The position numbers and the translations under genes are program-made. DNA of 64,000 nucleotides from NCBI RefSeq assembly GCF_020166435.1, contig NZ_JAINZP010000009.1, forward strand, positions 1-64,000. Direction: 5' to 3'. A model generated the notes under the pieces. The model searched no databases, was not told the origin of the DNA, and saw nothing but the letters and a program-made list of their open reading frames with translations. Of the stretch, positions 9,874 to 20,737 are shown one piece after another; position 1 is the stretch's first letter, and each line of letters starts with the position of its first letter. This DNA is from Pectobacterium versatile (GTDB taxonomy: Bacteria > Pseudomonadota > Gammaproteobacteria > Enterobacterales > Enterobacteriaceae).

Positions 9874-10831
9874 CGTCCGTAATGCGAAAAAGCCTGTCGC
9901 AAAAGCGAAAGCGCTGCGCGGTGGCTGGCAAGAACAGTGGCGCTATGCCTGGACCAATACGCTGGCTGATATGCTGCGCCAGCCGCTGGCTACCTTTCTG
10001 ACCGTGATGGTCATCGCTATTTCGTTGGCGTTGCCCAGCATCTGCTATCTGGTCTGGAAAAACGTCAGTCAGGCGGCCACGCAGTGGTATCCCTCGCCGC
10101 AACTGACGGTGTATCTGGATAAATCACTGGATGACAACGCGGCGCAGGCGGTTATCACGCAGCTTCAATCTGAAGACGGCGTCGATAAAGTCAATTATCT
10201 GTCGCGCAATGAAGCAATGGGCGAGTTCCGCAACTGGTCGGGTTTTGGCGGCGCGCTGGATATGTTGGAAGAGAATCCGTTGCCAGCTGTGGCAATTATT
10301 ACGCCGAAAATGCGCTTTCAGGACTCCACCACGTTGACGACGTTGCGCGACCGTGTGGCTGCGACGCAGGGCGTGGATGAAGTACGGATGGATGACAGCT
10401 GGTTTGCGCGGCTGGTGGCGTTGACTAATCTTGTTGGGCAAATTTCCGCGACGATTGGCATCCTGATGGTCGTTGCCGTTTTTCTGGTGATCGGCAACAG
10501 CGTGCGTCTGAGTATTTTCAGCCGTCGCGAAACCATCAACGTGATGAAGCTGATTGGTGCGACGGACGGCTTTATTCTGCGTCCGTTCCTGAATGGTGGA
10601 GCGGCAATGGGCGTGGGTGGCGCGGTGCTGTCGCTGATTTTATCACAGGCGCTGGTCTGGCAGTTGGATGCGGTGGTGGCGCAGGTTGCTGCTGTTTTCG
10701 GTACGACGTTTGCCGTCAAGGGGCTGAGCTGGGATGAGTCCCTGCTGCTGTTGTTAATCGCTGGCATAATTGGCTGGCTGGCCGCCTGGCTGGCGACGGT
10801 GCAACATTTACGCCGTTTTACACCACAGTAA
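9863..10831 (+). CDS. ftsX: Cell division permease-like protein FtsX
   Basis: Permease-like partner of FtsE: a basic cytoplasmic N-terminus, TM1 at about residues 45-65, a large periplasmic domain containing the [14 protein letters not shown] segment, then three C-terminal helices. The ATG at 9863 overlaps ftsE by 11 bases and gives 322 residues; an in-frame ATG at 9836 is possible but would overlap by 38 bases. The N-terminal tail is shorter and differs from that of E. coli FtsX. Confidence 0.94.
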   Translation: MANNVRNAKKPVAKAKALRGGWQEQWRYAWTNTLADMLRQPLATFLTVMVIAISLALPSICYLVWKNVSQAATQWYPSPQLTVYLDKSLDDNAAQAVITQLQSEDGVDKVNYLSRNEAMGEFRNWSGFGGALDMLEENPLPAVAIITPKMRFQDSTTLTTLRDRVAATQGVDEVRMDDSWFARLVALTNLVGQISATIGILMVVAVFLVIGNSVRLSIFSRRETINVMKLIGATDGFILRPFLNGGAAMGVGGAVLSLILSQALVWQLDAVVAQVAAVFGTTFAVKGLSWDESLLLLLIAGIIGWLAAWLATVQHLRRFTPQ

Positions 10832-10991
10832 GCTTTTTCTGCTATAATTCCCCCCTGTAATTCAGACAGTATTGCAGGGGGAAACCTCCTCAGCGACATC
10901 TCTTCTTTATACTTTCCGCTGTGTTTTCCCCTTTGGTTTATCGTGCGTTACCGACCCGTTTGATCTCTGGCATGAGGTGAATAAAATGATA

Positions 10992-11019
10992 GGAACTTGC
11001 GAGCGAAATCACAGTCTGA
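10992..11019 (+). promoter_or_regulatory. Sigma-E promoter of rpoH (P3-like)
   Basis: GGAACTT (10992-10998) and TCTGA (11015-11019), separated by 16 bases, match the RpoE consensus exactly and occupy the position of E. coli rpoH P3. This links envelope and high-heat stress to sigma-32 synthesis. Confidence 0.85.
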
Positions 11020-11175
11020 ATAGACAGCTTTTAGAATTTGAAAAACCCGATTTTAGGGGTTTAATAAATAAGCTGTAAGGTGCCGCATTTTGCCATTTTC
11101 GCGCAAAACGATACGGTGAAGCAGTGCTAAGATAGCCGACTGCAATATGATGAGTAGAACAACTGAGAGGGTTGA

Positions 11176-12033
11176 ATGACCAAAGATATGCAAACTTTCA
11201 CCTTAGTTCCCCAAGGCAGTCTGGAAGGGTATATTCGTGCCGCCAATGCCTATCCGATGCTGACGGCGGAGGAAGAGCGGGCACTGGCTGAACGACTGCA
11301 CTATCAGGGCGATCTGGAGGCTGCTAAGCACTTGATTCTGTCACACCTGCGGTTTGTTATTCACGTTGCCCGCAATTATTCCGGCTACGGCTTGCCACAG
11401 GCGGACCTGATTCAGGAAGGGAACATCGGCCTAATGAAAGCGGTACGTCGCTTCAACCCTGAAGTTGGCGTGCGTCTGGTTTCTTTCGCCGTGCATTGGA
11501 TCAAAGCAGAAATTCATGAATACGTGCTGCGTAACTGGCGTATTGTGAAAGTGGCGACCACCAAAGCACAGCGTAAGCTGTTCTTTAACCTGCGTAAGTC
11601 TAAAACGCGCCTCGGCTGGTTTAATCAGGATGAAGTCGAACTGGTGGCACGTGAACTTGGCGTGACCAGCAAAGATGTACGCGAGATGGAATCCCGCATG
11701 GCGGCGCAGGACATGACGTTCGATCCGACGCCGGAAGAAGATTCGCACGACGGCAAGGCGATGTCGCCGATGCTTTACCTACAGGATAAATCGTCTGACT
11801 TTGCTGATGGCATTGAAGAAGATAACTGGGAAACGCATGCGGCCGATAAGCTCACCTACGCGCTGGAAGGGCTGGATGAACGCAGCCAGCACATTATTCG
11901 CGCCCGCTGGTTGGATGATGACAACAAATCTACCTTGCAGGAGCTGGCCGATCAATACGGCGTTTCCGCAGAGCGTGTGCGTCAGTTAGAAAAGAATGCG
12001 ATGAAAAAACTGCGAGCGGCAATAGAAGCCTAA
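11176..12033 (+). CDS. rpoH: RNA polymerase sigma-32 factor
   Basis: A 285-residue heat-shock sigma factor. Region 2 holds [16 protein letters not shown] and the -10 recognition segment; the RpoH box (about residues 130-140) reads [14 protein letters not shown]; region 4 ends with a helix-turn-helix ([20 protein letters not shown]). The ATG at 11176 follows a GAGAGG ribosome site. In E. coli the early coding mRNA folds as a thermosensor; that is family knowledge and I have not folded it here. It is transcribed from its own promoters after ftsX. Confidence 0.97.
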   Translation: MTKDMQTFTLVPQGSLEGYIRAANAYPMLTAEEERALAERLHYQGDLEAAKHLILSHLRFVIHVARNYSGYGLPQADLIQEGNIGLMKAVRRFNPEVGVRLVSFAVHWIKAEIHEYVLRNWRIVKVATTKAQRKLFFNLRKSKTRLGWFNQDEVELVARELGVTSKDVREMESRMAAQDMTFDPTPEEDSHDGKAMSPMLYLQDKSSDFADGIEEDNWETHAADKLTYALEGLDERSQHIIRARWLDDDNKSTLQELADQYGVSAERVRQLEKNAMKKLRAAIEA

Positions 12034-12058
12034 TCGCTCTCATCGTCTCTTTCTGTAG

Positions 12059-12083
12059 CGACCGGGTAATTCCCGGTCGTTTT
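12059..12083 (+). terminator. rpoH terminator (bidirectional with panM)
   Basis: Perfect 8-bp stem CGACCGGG / CCCGGTCG with a TAATT loop, followed by TTTT on the plus strand. It lies between the convergent rpoH and panM genes. Confidence 0.85.
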
Positions 12084-12116
12084 GTTTTTGTCTGATGTCA
12101 ATTCGCAGAGCTTGAG

Positions 12117-12563
12117 TTATGGCTTCTCTGGATTGAGTTGGTCAAGAATCAACGGTGTTTCTTTTCTACGAATATAGCGCCAGCCGCCGGACACCGGTGA
12201 GAAACCGCAAGACACCATAAACCGCGCCAGCACTTCTTCTTTGATCGCGGCATGATCGGCCGTGGCCAGCCACCACTCTTTAACATCAGGAAGCTGACGT
12301 CGCACTTCATCAAGCAAAAGTTGCCCTACGCCCCGCCGCCGCGTGACTTCCCGCACCATCAGATCGCTCAGTTCCGCATATTCTCCTTCAAGCTCGACCA
12401 ACACGCCGCCTAACAACCGATCGTTAAAACGGGCGGCAAATAATCGCCGATCGAGCATGAGCCCTTCTTCGAGTAAATCAATGTTCTGATGCGGCCAAAT
12501 TTTCGCCAGATCAATTTTATCCTGGGGGCTGAATCGGGTGAGGCATTCAACGGTTAGTTTCAT
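12117..12563 (-). CDS. panM: Aspartate 1-decarboxylase autocleavage activator PanM (PanZ)
   Basis: A 148-residue GNAT-fold protein that promotes maturation of the pro-enzyme PanD for pantothenate synthesis and senses CoA. The acetyl-CoA-binding segment VREVTRRRGVGQLLL is present. I place the start at the ATG at 12563 (MKLTVE), the usual family start. It is longer at the C-terminus than E. coli PanM (127 residues). Its position between rpoH and livK agrees with the enterobacterial order, though E. coli also has livJ here, which is missing. Confidence 0.88.
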   Translation of the reverse strand: MKLTVECLTRFSPQDKIDLAKIWPHQNIDLLEEGLMLDRRLFAARFNDRLLGGVLVELEGEYAELSDLMVREVTRRRGVGQLLLDEVRRQLPDVKEWWLATADHAAIKEEVLARFMVSCGFSPVSGGWRYIRRKETPLILDQLNPEKP

Positions 12564-12967
12564 TTTTATCGGCACTCCATCATATGAGTGAAGAATAATG
12601 TAGTTGTTTTGTAGTGGATCAGTTGTGTAATTTGAGCGCTATGGTTAATAGGGCAAATGTTTTTCTCATTCTTTGTTTTTCGAGTAATCCATCAACAATT
12701 AATGCACAAAGCAGAATATCTGACTATATATAAATTGAATGCTGGTTTTTGCATCTGGCATTTTGTGCTGTTTGTTCCGCTTGTTTCTGACAATGTGAGT
12801 TGATTTGCAGCATAATATTCCTGTTTAATAATATGAAAAATAAAGCCTTATTAGAAATCATTACTAATAATAACCTAAGCCTTTCTTACTTATAAGAAAA
12901 TAGCAGGTTATGGCAGAAGGCGGTCAGGTTTTCGGCAATATCCATAATGACAGATGGGGTAAAAAGA
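12564..12967. promoter_or_regulatory. Regulatory region between panM and livK
   Basis: About 400 AT-rich bases holding the panM promoter and the livK promoter and leader. In E. coli the liv genes are controlled by Lrp and by the GcvB small RNA; the sequence is consistent with Lrp-type control but I see no decisive site. No gene is evident. Confidence 0.4.
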
Positions 12968-14080
12968 ATGAAATTCAGTAAAGGTAAAGTATTGCTGATG
13001 GGTTGTATGGCTGCGGCGTTGAGTCACGCGGTCAGCGCTGCCGATATTAAGGTTGCCGTTGTGGGTGCCATGTCTGGCCCCGTTGCACAGTATGGCGATA
13101 TGGAGTTCATTGGCGCACGTCAGGCCATTGAAGACATTAACGCAAAAGGCGGCGTAAACGGTAACAAGCTGGTCGGCGTTGAATATGATGACGCGTGCGA
13201 CCCTAAGCAGGCGGTTGCCGTCGCGAACAAAGTCATCAATGACGGTATCCGTTATGTGATTGGCCATCTGTGTTCCTCCTCAACGCAGCCTGCGTCTGAT
13301 ATCTATGAAGAAGAAGGCGTGATCATGATTACGCCTGCGGCAACCAACGCCGACTTAACCACGCGCGGCTACAAAATGGTGCTGCGCACGACGGGGCTGG
13401 ATTCCGATCAGGGGCCAACCTCAGCAAAATACATTGTCGAAACCCTCAAACCGCAGCGCATCGCCGTGGTTCATGACAAACAGCAATATGGTGAAGGCCT
13501 AGCCCGCTCTGTTCAGGATAGCCTGAAAAAAGCCGGTGCGAATGTTGTGCTGTTTGAAGGTGTGACGGCGGGTGATAAAGATTTCTCCACGCTGGTTGCG
13601 CGTCTGAAGAAAGAGAACGTCGATTTCGTTTATTTCGGCGGCTACTACCCAGAAATGGGACAGATTCTGCGTCAGGCGCGTCAGGCTGGCATGACCACCA
13701 AATTCATGGGCCCGGAAGGCGTGGGTAACTCGTCACTGTCTAACATCGCAGGCGATGCCTCTGAAGGTATGCTGGTGACGCTGCCGAAGCGTTACGATCA
13801 GGTTCCTGCTAACCAACCGATTGTCGATGCGCTGAAAGCCAAGAAATTGGATCCAACCGGTCCGTTTGTCTGGACGACCTACGCCGCGCTGCAATCGCTG
13901 ACCACGGCGATGACGCGTACGGGTAGCGATGCGCCGGAAAAACTGGCCGCGGATCTGAAAGCGAACCCTGTGGATACAGTAATGGGACCATTAAGCTGGG
14001 ATGCAAAAGGCGACCTGAAAGGGTTTGAATTTGGCGTATTTGAGTGGCACAAAGACGGTACGTCCAGCGCAGTGAAATAA
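12968..14080 (+). CDS. livK: Branched-chain amino acid ABC transporter periplasmic binding protein
   Basis: A 370-residue periplasmic binding protein with a signal peptide (cut near AVSA-ADIK), then the LivJ/LivK Venus-flytrap fold; [19 protein letters not shown] (about residues 105-123) is the ligand-binding segment. The ATG at 12968 removes seven unlikely residues of a longer frame. The sequence is about equally close to LivJ and LivK of E. coli; the position directly before livH makes livK the better name. It is the only binding-protein gene here, so it probably covers Leu, Ile and Val. Confidence 0.93.
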   Translation: MKFSKGKVLLMGCMAAALSHAVSAADIKVAVVGAMSGPVAQYGDMEFIGARQAIEDINAKGGVNGNKLVGVEYDDACDPKQAVAVANKVINDGIRYVIGHLCSSSTQPASDIYEEEGVIMITPAATNADLTTRGYKMVLRTTGLDSDQGPTSAKYIVETLKPQRIAVVHDKQQYGEGLARSVQDSLKKAGANVVLFEGVTAGDKDFSTLVARLKKENVDFVYFGGYYPEMGQILRQARQAGMTTKFMGPEGVGNSSLSNIAGDASEGMLVTLPKRYDQVPANQPIVDALKAKKLDPTGPFVWTTYAALQSLTTAMTRTGSDAPEKLAADLKANPVDTVMGPLSWDAKGDLKGFEFGVFEWHKDGTSSAVK

Positions 14081-14191
14081 TCATCATGCCGGAGGCGGGT
14101 AATGGGTGAAGACGCCGTTGTCTGCCTCTTCGGCGTGGAGAGTATTCTTCGCTCGCTGAGTGTATACCACTACTAATCCCTCAATACCGAA

Positions 14192-14218
14192 GCCCCCGTT
14201 GCCGCAAGGCGCGGGGGC
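14192..14218 (+). terminator. Hairpin between livK and livH (attenuator or 3' stabiliser)
   Basis: GCCCCCG (14192-14198) and CGGGGGC (14212-14218) form a strong stem in the 157-base gap between livK and livH, without a T tract. Such hairpins usually let the binding protein be made in excess over the membrane components. Confidence 0.6.
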
Positions 14219-14237
14219 AGCATTTAAGGTTTAAGGT

Positions 14238-15164
14238 ATGTCCGAGCAGTTCCTTTACTTTTTTCAGCAGATGTTCAACGGCCTGACGTTGGGCAGCACC
14301 TATGCGCTGATCGCCATTGGCTACACCATGGTTTACGGCATTATCGGCATGATTAACTTCGCACACGGCGAAGTGTATATGATCGGTAGCTACGTCTCCT
14401 TTATTGTGATTGCGGCCCTGATGATGATGGGTATCGATGCTGGCTGGCTCCTGATTGGTGCCGCTTTCATTGCCGCTGTGGTCATTTCCAGCGCCTACGG
14501 CTGGAGTATCGAACGGGTGGCTTACCGACCTGTTCGAACGTCAAAGCGTCTGATTGCGCTGATTTCTGCCATCGGGATGTCAATTTTCCTGCAAAACTAC
14601 GTCAGCCTGAATCAGGGCTCGCGTGATGTTGCGCTGCCGAGTCTGGTGACCGGCCAGTGGGTGCTAGGCGAAAGCAATGGCTTTGCCGCGACGATTAGCA
14701 CCATGCAGTTGACCATCTGGATTGTGACGTTCCTCGCCATGCTGGCACTGACGTTATTTATTCGCTATTCCCGTATGGGTCGCGCCTGCCGTGCCTGTGC
14801 GGAAGACCTGAAAATGGCTAGCCTGTTAGGGATTAGCACCGATCGCGTGATCTCCCTGACCTTCGTCATTGGCGCACTCATGGCCGCCGTTGCGGGCGTG
14901 CTGCTGGGACAATTCTACGGCGTTATCAACCCCTATATCGGCTTTATGGCCGGAATGAAAGCCTTTACCGCAGCGGTGCTGGGCGGAATTGGCAGTATTC
15001 CTGGCGCGATGATCGGTGGGCTGATTTTGGGTGTAGCCGAAGCGCTGACGTCCGCTTACCTGAGCACGGAATACAAAGATGCGGTGTCGTTTGCGCTGCT
15101 GATTGTGGTGCTGCTGGTGATGCCAACCGGTATTCTGGGTCGCCCGGAGGTTGAGAAAGTATGA
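14238..15164 (+). CDS. livH: High-affinity branched-chain amino acid ABC transporter permease LivH
   Basis: A 308-residue inner-membrane permease with about eight helices; the family motif [17 protein letters not shown] is at residues 28-44. It pairs with LivM as the translocation channel. It overlaps livM by 4 bases (ATGA), so translation is probably coupled. Confidence 0.96.
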   Translation: MSEQFLYFFQQMFNGLTLGSTYALIAIGYTMVYGIIGMINFAHGEVYMIGSYVSFIVIAALMMMGIDAGWLLIGAAFIAAVVISSAYGWSIERVAYRPVRTSKRLIALISAIGMSIFLQNYVSLNQGSRDVALPSLVTGQWVLGESNGFAATISTMQLTIWIVTFLAMLALTLFIRYSRMGRACRACAEDLKMASLLGISTDRVISLTFVIGALMAAVAGVLLGQFYGVINPYIGFMAGMKAFTAAVLGGIGSIPGAMIGGLILGVAEALTSAYLSTEYKDAVSFALLIVVLLVMPTGILGRPEVEKV

Positions 15165-16435
15165 AACAGCTCAACCTGTTTAATGCGTTGGTTTCCGCGT
15201 TCATGCTGCTGGTGCTGGCCTCGTTTTTAATGGGCATGCAACTGGCGCTGGATGGCACCAAGTTGGTGGTGCGCGGTGCCGATGAAGTCCGCTGGTATTG
15301 GATTGGCGCGGGCTGCATCGTGGTGTTCTTCTTCCAGTTGATTCGCCCGTTCTTCCAGCAAAGCATCAAGAAATTCTCTGCACCGTCTTTGGTGCTGCCG
15401 AGTTTTGATGGCAGTACGCCACGGCAGAAGATATTAGCTGCGGCGTTGATTATCGCGGCTATCGCCTGGCCGTTTCTGGTATCGCGCGGTTCGGTAGATA
15501 TCGCCACGCTCACGCTGATTTACGTGATGCTGGGTCTGGGCTTGAACGTTGTGGTTGGTTTATCCGGTCTGCTGGTATTGGGCTACGGCGGGTTTTACGC
15601 CATTGGCGCGTACACCTATGCGCTGCTGAATCACTATTACGGCTTGGGCTTCTGGGAAAGTCTGCCGCTGGCGGGCATGGCGGCGGCGCTGTCCGGCTTC
15701 CTGCTAGGGTTCCCAGTGCTGCGTTTGCGTGGTGACTATCTGGCGATTGTGACGCTCGGGTTCGGCGAGATTGTCCGTATCCTGCTGCTGAACAACACTG
15801 AAATTACCGGTGGTCCGAACGGCATCAGCCAGATCCCTAAACCGACCTTCTTTGGTCTGGAATTTGGCCGCAGCGCGCGCGATGGCGGTTGGGATACGTT
15901 CCACAACTTCTTCGGTCTGCAATATGACCCCAGCGATCGCGTCATCTTCCTGTATCTGGTCGCGCTGCTGCTGGTCGTGTTAACTCTGTTTGTGATTAAC
16001 CGCCTGCTGCGTATGCCGTTAGGGCGTGCCTGGGAAGCGCTGCGTGATGATGAAATCGCCTGTCGTTCTCTGGGGCTGAGCCCAACGCGCATCAAGCTGA
16101 CCGCCTTTACCATCAGCGCCGCGTTCGCCGGTTTTGCCGGTACGCTGTTTGCCGCGCGTCAGGGCTTCGTCAGCCCGGAATCATTCACGTTCGCTGAATC
16201 TGCCTTTGTGCTAGCCATCGTTGTGCTGGGTGGAATGGGCTCGCAGTTTGCGGTCATTCTTGCTGCAATCTTGCTGGTCGTCTCCCGCGAACTGATGCGC
16301 GATCTGAATGAATACAGCATGCTGTTGCTGGGTGCGTTGATGGTTCTGATGATGATTTGGCGTCCGCAAGGCCTGCTGCCGATGAAGCGTCCTGAGATGA
16401 AGTTGAAAGTCGCGAAGAAGGAAGAGCAAGCATGA
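15161..16435 (+). CDS. livM: Branched-chain amino acid ABC transporter permease LivM
   Basis: A 424-residue permease with a long N-terminal extension typical of enterobacterial LivM (DUF3382-type region, residues 1-100) and a core of about eight helices containing [20 protein letters not shown]. It forms the heterodimeric channel with LivH. The 4-base overlaps at both ends (livH, livG) fit one polycistronic message. Confidence 0.96.
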   Translation: MKQLNLFNALVSAFMLLVLASFLMGMQLALDGTKLVVRGADEVRWYWIGAGCIVVFFFQLIRPFFQQSIKKFSAPSLVLPSFDGSTPRQKILAAALIIAAIAWPFLVSRGSVDIATLTLIYVMLGLGLNVVVGLSGLLVLGYGGFYAIGAYTYALLNHYYGLGFWESLPLAGMAAALSGFLLGFPVLRLRGDYLAIVTLGFGEIVRILLLNNTEITGGPNGISQIPKPTFFGLEFGRSARDGGWDTFHNFFGLQYDPSDRVIFLYLVALLLVVLTLFVINRLLRMPLGRAWEALRDDEIACRSLGLSPTRIKLTAFTISAAFAGFAGTLFAARQGFVSPESFTFAESAFVLAIVVLGGMGSQFAVILAAILLVVSRELMRDLNEYSMLLLGALMVLMMIWRPQGLLPMKRPEMKLKVAKKEEQA

Positions 16436-17202
16436 GCACGCAGCCACTATTATCAGTCAGAGGTCTGATGATGCGTTTTGGCGGCCTGCTGGCGGTCAAC
16501 AATGTTGAAATGGACATTCATGCTGGCGAAATCGTCTCGCTGATCGGCCCGAACGGGGCGGGGAAAACCACGGTCTTTAACTGCCTGACCGGTTTTTATC
16601 GCCCAAGCGGCGGCACTATCATGCTGCGCGATCGTCATCTGGAAGGGTTACCCGGACAGGCGATTGCCCGAATGGGCGTGGTGCGCACATTCCAGCACGT
16701 TCGCCTGTTCCGTGAAATGACGGTGATCGAGAACCTGCTGGTGGCACAGCATCAGCACCTGAAAAGCGGCGTATTTGCCGGGCTGTTGAAAACGCCGGGC
16801 TTTCGTCGTGCGGAAGCAGATGCGCAAGAGCGCGCCGCGGTGTGGCTGGAGCGTATCGGCCTGCTGGATTTAGCGAACCGTCAGGCGGGGAATCTGTCTT
16901 ACGGCCAGCAACGCCGTCTGGAAATCGCCCGCTGCATGGTGACGCGGCCTGAGCTGCTGATGCTGGATGAGCCTGCGGCCGGCCTGAACCCGAAAGAAAC
17001 TGACGAGTTAAATCAGCTGATTGCGGAACTGCGCGATAGCCATCAGGTGTCCGTTTTGTTGATTGAACATGATATGAAACTGGTGATGGGAATTTCCGAC
17101 CGGATTTATGTTGTCAATCAGGGAACGCCGCTGGCACAAGGCACTCCAGCTGAAATTCGTAACAACCCGGATGTCATCCGTGCATATCTGGGTGAAGGAT
17201 AA
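16432..17202 (+). CDS. livG: Branched-chain amino acid ABC transporter ATP-binding protein LivG
   Basis: A 256-residue ABC ATPase: Walker [10 protein letters not shown], signature [15 protein letters not shown], Walker [13 protein letters not shown], and an H-loop in [11 protein letters not shown]. The LSYGQ signature variant is normal for LivG. It starts within the last codons of livM and is followed 5 bases later by livF. Confidence 0.97.
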   Translation: MSTQPLLSVRGLMMRFGGLLAVNNVEMDIHAGEIVSLIGPNGAGKTTVFNCLTGFYRPSGGTIMLRDRHLEGLPGQAIARMGVVRTFQHVRLFREMTVIENLLVAQHQHLKSGVFAGLLKTPGFRRAEADAQERAAVWLERIGLLDLANRQAGNLSYGQQRRLEIARCMVTRPELLMLDEPAAGLNPKETDELNQLIAELRDSHQVSVLLIEHDMKLVMGISDRIYVVNQGTPLAQGTPAEIRNNPDVIRAYLGEG

Positions 17203-17207
17203 CGTTT

Positions 17208-17909
17208 ATGCTGTCATTACATCAGGTTTCGACCCACTACGGAAAAATTCAGGCGCTGCATCAGGTGAGCCTGCATATTAATCAGGGCGAGATTGTTACG
17301 CTGATCGGCGCGAACGGTGCCGGTAAAACCACACTGCTGGGCACGCTGTGCGGCGATCCGCGCGCGACGGAAGGCACCATCACGTTTGATGGCAAGGACA
17401 TCACGAACTGGCAGACCGCGCAGATTATGCGTGAAGCTATCGCGATTGTGCCGGAAGGGCGTCGCGTCTTTTCTCGCATGACGGTAGAAGAGAATCTGGC
17501 GATGGGTGGGTTTTTTGCCGAGCGCGATCAGTATCAGGAGCGCATTGCGCGCGTCTACGATCTGTTCCCGCGTCTGTATGAACGACGCGCCCAGCGTTCC
17601 GGCACGATGTCAGGCGGTGAACAGCAGATGCTGGCGATTGGCCGTGCGCTGATGAGTCAGCCGCGTTTACTGCTGCTGGACGAGCCATCGCTGGGTCTGG
17701 CACCGATCATCATCCTGCAAATTTTCGACACGATCCAGCAACTGCGCGAAGAGGGCATGACCATCTTCCTGGTAGAGCAAAACGCCAATCAGGCGCTGAA
17801 ACTGGCAGACCGGGGTTATGTACTTGAAAACGGCCATGTCGTGTTGGAAGATACCGGTGCGGCATTGTTAGCTAATGAAGCGGTACGTTCGGCCTATCTG
17901 GGCGGATAA
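17208..17909 (+). CDS. livF: Branched-chain amino acid ABC transporter ATP-binding protein LivF
   Basis: A 233-residue ABC ATPase, the partner of LivG: Walker A GANGAGKTT, signature MSGGEQQMLAIGRAL, Walker B LLLLDEPSLGLAP. It is the last gene of livKHMGF. Length and motifs are standard. Confidence 0.97.
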   Translation: MLSLHQVSTHYGKIQALHQVSLHINQGEIVTLIGANGAGKTTLLGTLCGDPRATEGTITFDGKDITNWQTAQIMREAIAIVPEGRRVFSRMTVEENLAMGGFFAERDQYQERIARVYDLFPRLYERRAQRSGTMSGGEQQMLAIGRALMSQPRLLLLDEPSLGLAPIIILQIFDTIQQLREEGMTIFLVEQNANQALKLADRGYVLENGHVVLEDTGAALLANEAVRSAYLGG

Positions 17910-17922
17910 TTTTAGAGCAGAT

Positions 17923-17984
17923 CTACCCTAAATCGTTCGAGCGGCGGAACGCCAACGCGCAGGCTGTTTGAAGGATGACAGGGG
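17923..17984. repeat. Internally deleted ERIC remnant
   Basis: The left ERIC end (TACCCTAAATcgTTCGAG) is joined to a right-end-like stretch (CGCCAACGCGCAGGCTGTTTGAAGGATGACAGGG), with about 65 bases of the middle missing. It lies between livF and the aminotransferase gene. Confidence 0.65.
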
Positions 17985-18037
17985 GAATCGTTATCGGGCC
18001 GGTTTATCGGCCTGTTTCGTAGAAGGGTTAAGAAGAG

Positions 18038-19228
18038 ATGGCCATTGAAGGGTTGTTAGCGCACCGCATCGCTCAGTTAAAAAGTTCTGCCATCCGTGAA
18101 CTGCTGAAACACAGCAAGATGGAAAATATTATCTCGCTGGCTGGTGGGATTCCGTCAGATGCATTATTTGATTTCGAAGGGCTAAGTCAGGCCACGCAGT
18201 TAGCGATTACCGAACAGCCGAAAACGGCATTCCAGTATGGTTTAACCGAAGGCAGCGGCGTGTTGCGCGATCGCATTGCCGAACTGTGTGCCGTACGCGG
18301 CGTAAAAACGCGCGGTGACGATATTGTCGTGACGGCCGGTTCACAGCAGGCGCTGGACCTGATCATGCGTGCGATGGTCGATCCGGGCGACGTGTTCGTC
18401 GTTGAACGCCCGACTTATCTGGCGGCACTGCAAACGCTGGAACTGGCGCAGGCGCAGGTGATGTCGGTGTCATCCGATGCCGACGGCATGGTCGTTGATG
18501 AGCTGGAAGAGCTGTTGAAGAAACAGCGTATCAAAGGCGTTTATATCGTTCCGAACTTCGGTAACCCGAGCGGCGTGACGCTGAGCTATGAACGTCGCCT
18601 GAAATTGATTCAACTGGCGGAGCGCTACGGTTTTGTCATTATCGAAGACGATCCCTATGGTGAGTTACGCTTCACCGAAGAGCGCAACCCGACGCTGTTC
18701 CAACTGGCGCAGGAGCAACTGGGTAGCACGGAATACGTGCTGTATACTTCTACCTTCTCGAAAGTGCTGGCTCCGGGGCTGCGTCTTGGCTGGGCGATTC
18801 TGCCAGATTGGCTGCTGCATAAAGTGGCGATTATCAAACAGGCCGCCGACCTGCATGCCAGTTCGCTGTCGCAGACCGTCGCGGAATGCTATCTGGGACT
18901 GGGACGCCTGGATACGCAGATCGAAAAAATTCGCCACGCCTATAAGCACAAAGGCGAACTGCTGGCACAGCTGGTCGAGAAGGAACTGGGTGATGTGATC
19001 ACCTTCAACCAGCCGAAGGGCGGGATGTTCCTGTGGGCGAAGTTCCGTCAGGACGATTTCAACACGACGGAATGGCTGAAGAAGACGCTGGAGCAGGGCG
19101 TTGTGTTCGTGCCGGGCGAGTTCTTCTTCCCAGACAATATCGATTACTCAACGCTGCGTCTGTCATTTGCGACCGCAACGGATGAGCAAATGCATGAAGC
19201 GGTGGCACGCCTGCGTCGGGCGCTGTAA
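18038..19228 (+). CDS. PLP-dependent aminotransferase (class I/II, LysN/2-aminoadipate type)
   Basis: A 396-residue fold-type I aminotransferase. The PLP lysine is in STFSKVLAPGLRLGW (about residues 245-258), with EDDPYGELRF and NFGNPSGV upstream forming the cofactor pocket. There is no N-terminal GntR DNA-binding domain, so it is an enzyme and not a MocR regulator. The closest known group includes 2-aminoadipate and aromatic/branched-chain aminotransferases. The position after livKHMGF suggests an amino-acid substrate, but it has its own gap and leader; the substrate is not established. Confidence 0.85.
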   Translation: MAIEGLLAHRIAQLKSSAIRELLKHSKMENIISLAGGIPSDALFDFEGLSQATQLAITEQPKTAFQYGLTEGSGVLRDRIAELCAVRGVKTRGDDIVVTAGSQQALDLIMRAMVDPGDVFVVERPTYLAALQTLELAQAQVMSVSSDADGMVVDELEELLKKQRIKGVYIVPNFGNPSGVTLSYERRLKLIQLAERYGFVIIEDDPYGELRFTEERNPTLFQLAQEQLGSTEYVLYTSTFSKVLAPGLRLGWAILPDWLLHKVAIIKQAADLHASSLSQTVAECYLGLGRLDTQIEKIRHAYKHKGELLAQLVEKELGDVITFNQPKGGMFLWAKFRQDDFNTTEWLKKTLEQGVVFVPGEFFFPDNIDYSTLRLSFATATDEQMHEAVARLRRAL

Positions 19229-19324
19229 TTACTGATAGCGGGCAACCTGTTAATGTAAAAAGCCGCTGATATTTCAGTAATGCCGATCAGTTAAGGATCG
19301 GTTGAACGATCCAATAACTGTATA

Positions 19325-19361
19325 AAAATCCCGAAATGTTCTTCGTTTCCGGATTTTTTTT
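19325..19361 (+). terminator. Terminator after the aminotransferase gene
   Basis: AAATCC-c-GAAA pairs with TTTC-c-GGATTT across a nine-base loop and is followed by a long T run. The rest of the gap (19229-19529) holds only small inverted repeats, e.g. GGATCG/CGATCC near 19296. Confidence 0.75.
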
Positions 19362-19529
19362 ACAGGTTTTCACTAAACATGGACGACAACAGGCGAAAGC
19401 CGATTGATGCTGCATGAAATTGCCGCGAATCAAAAGCGGTTTCATAACCAGCCACTATCGTAATGAAGGCTAGAGTAACGGTATGAAACCATAAGGTTAT
19501 ATTAAACACTCTGACTACCACGCTCAGGG

Positions 19530-19964
19530 CTATTTTCGAATGACATCAACAATAACGGTTTTAGGATCGTTGATGATTCCTATATGTATCGTTTTATCTG
19601 AATCCGTAGACTTCCAATACTCACCCATCGTGTCTGTGTCACTCAGCGTAAAACCAAGCGACGCTAGATAGCTGTGTATGTTTGTCGCGTCATTGGTGTT
19701 TTGAAACGTAATATTGCTGACTTCCAACGCAGGGCCATCAATCGTTGCATAGCCAAAATCATAGAGAGAAGAAATGCGCGGGCAATTTTTAATGATGTCG
19801 TCCGTCAGCATTTCATATCGTCGGGTGTCCTGTTCCGTGTAGCGAGAACTCCCTTCCGTCAGAATAACCATTGCAGGCCAATAATAGATAAGGGGCAAGG
19901 CAATTAGGATCGATATACTTAACAGTATGCTTATTCTTCTTTTCGTATTATAAAACATTTGCAT
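19530..19964 (-). CDS. Small single-span membrane protein, unknown
   Basis: A 144-residue protein not recognised. It has a basic start (MQMFYNTKRR), one hydrophobic helix at about residues 10-32 and a polar extracytoplasmic domain with one Cys. I chose the ATG at 19964 because GAGGGGG lies 6 bases upstream; a GTG at 19979 would overlap the preceding gene's stop as GTGA. It follows the DeoR-type regulator on the same strand and may be its downstream operon partner. AT content is a little higher than in its neighbours. Confidence 0.6.
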   Translation of the reverse strand: MQMFYNTKRRISILLSISILIALPLIYYWPAMVILTEGSSRYTEQDTRRYEMLTDDIIKNCPRISSLYDFGYATIDGPALEVSNITFQNTNDATNIHSYLASLGFTLSDTDTMGEYWKSTDSDKTIHIGIINDPKTVIVDVIRK

Positions 19965-19975
19965 AAACAACCCCC

Positions 19976-20737
19976 TCACCCCGCCACCAGCACCTCAACC
20001 CCCATTTTACCTAGCGCTTCTTGGGCAGCGGCGGGCAGGCCGTCGTCGGTGATGATGCTGTCGAATACGTTGAGCGGCGTGGCGAGGTGGGTGGCGATGC
20101 GGCCGTATTTTGAGGTGTCGCACAGCAGTACGCGTTTTCTGCTGGCTTCTACCGCCGCGCGTTTCACCACGACTTTGTCTTCATTCGGCGTGGACAGTCC
20201 GCGCAGGCTCCATGAGGAGGCGGAGATAAAGGCGATGTCGATAAACAGGTTGCGCAGCGCCTGCGCCACCGCTTCGCCGATGCAGGATCGGTTTTCCCGA
20301 CACAGCGTGCCGCCGGTGTGGATCATGCGACACTGGCTGGACTCAATCAGAAAGGCCGCGATCGCAAAGTCGTTAGTGACAATCAGCAGATCGTCACGCT
20401 CGGCCAGTTCACGCGCCAGCGATAGCGTCGTGGTGCCCGCATCCAGATAAATACAGCTATTGAACGGGATATGCTGCGCCGCCAGCTTGCCAATCGCCTC
20501 TTTCTGCTGGCTGAACATCACAGATTTATCCTGATGCGATGGCTCAATCGCCAGCCGTTCAGGCGAACGCACGCCACCGGAAACGCTCAGCAGCAGTCCG
20601 TCCTGCTCCAACTTTTGCACATCGCGCCGTACCGTCATATGCGACACGCCCAACCGCTCGGTCAGTTCGTTAATGCTTACCGCGCCGCGTTCGGCGATCA
20701 GCGCCAGAATCTGTTGATGACGTTCTACTGGAATCAC
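19976..20737 (-). CDS. ygbI: DeoR family transcriptional regulator (YgbI-like)
   Basis: A repressor of about 253 residues: N-terminal DeoR helix-turn-helix (RHQQILALIAERGAVSINEL then LGVSHMTVRRDVQKLE) and a C-terminal sugar-phosphate-sensing domain with DAGTTT and TNDFAIA. It is divergent from the ltnD-otnKCI operon as YgbI is in E. coli, so it most likely represses that operon with a phosphorylated sugar acid as inducer. The start is uncertain: the GTG at 20737 gives the usual DeoR start, while the frame stays open up to 20830. Confidence 0.85.
   Translation of the reverse strand: MIPVERHQQILALIAERGAVSINELTERLGVSHMTVRRDVQKLEQDGLLLSVSGGVRSPERLAIEPSHQDKSVMFSQQKEAIGKLAAQHIPFNSCIYLDAGTTTLSLARELAERDDLLIVTNDFAIAAFLIESSQCRMIHTGGTLCRENRSCIGEAVAQALRNLFIDIAFISASSWSLRGLSTPNEDKVVVKRAAVEASRKRVLLCDTSKYGRIATHLATPLNVFDSIITDDGLPAAAQEALGKMGVEVLVAG

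Noticed and set aside
10998-11013. CRP-like site TGCGA-N6-TCACA upstream of rpoH
   Set aside because: It overlaps the spacer of the exact sigma-E promoter, and the left half deviates. E. coli rpoH does have CRP sites, so it is not excluded, but the sigma-E reading explains the conservation better.
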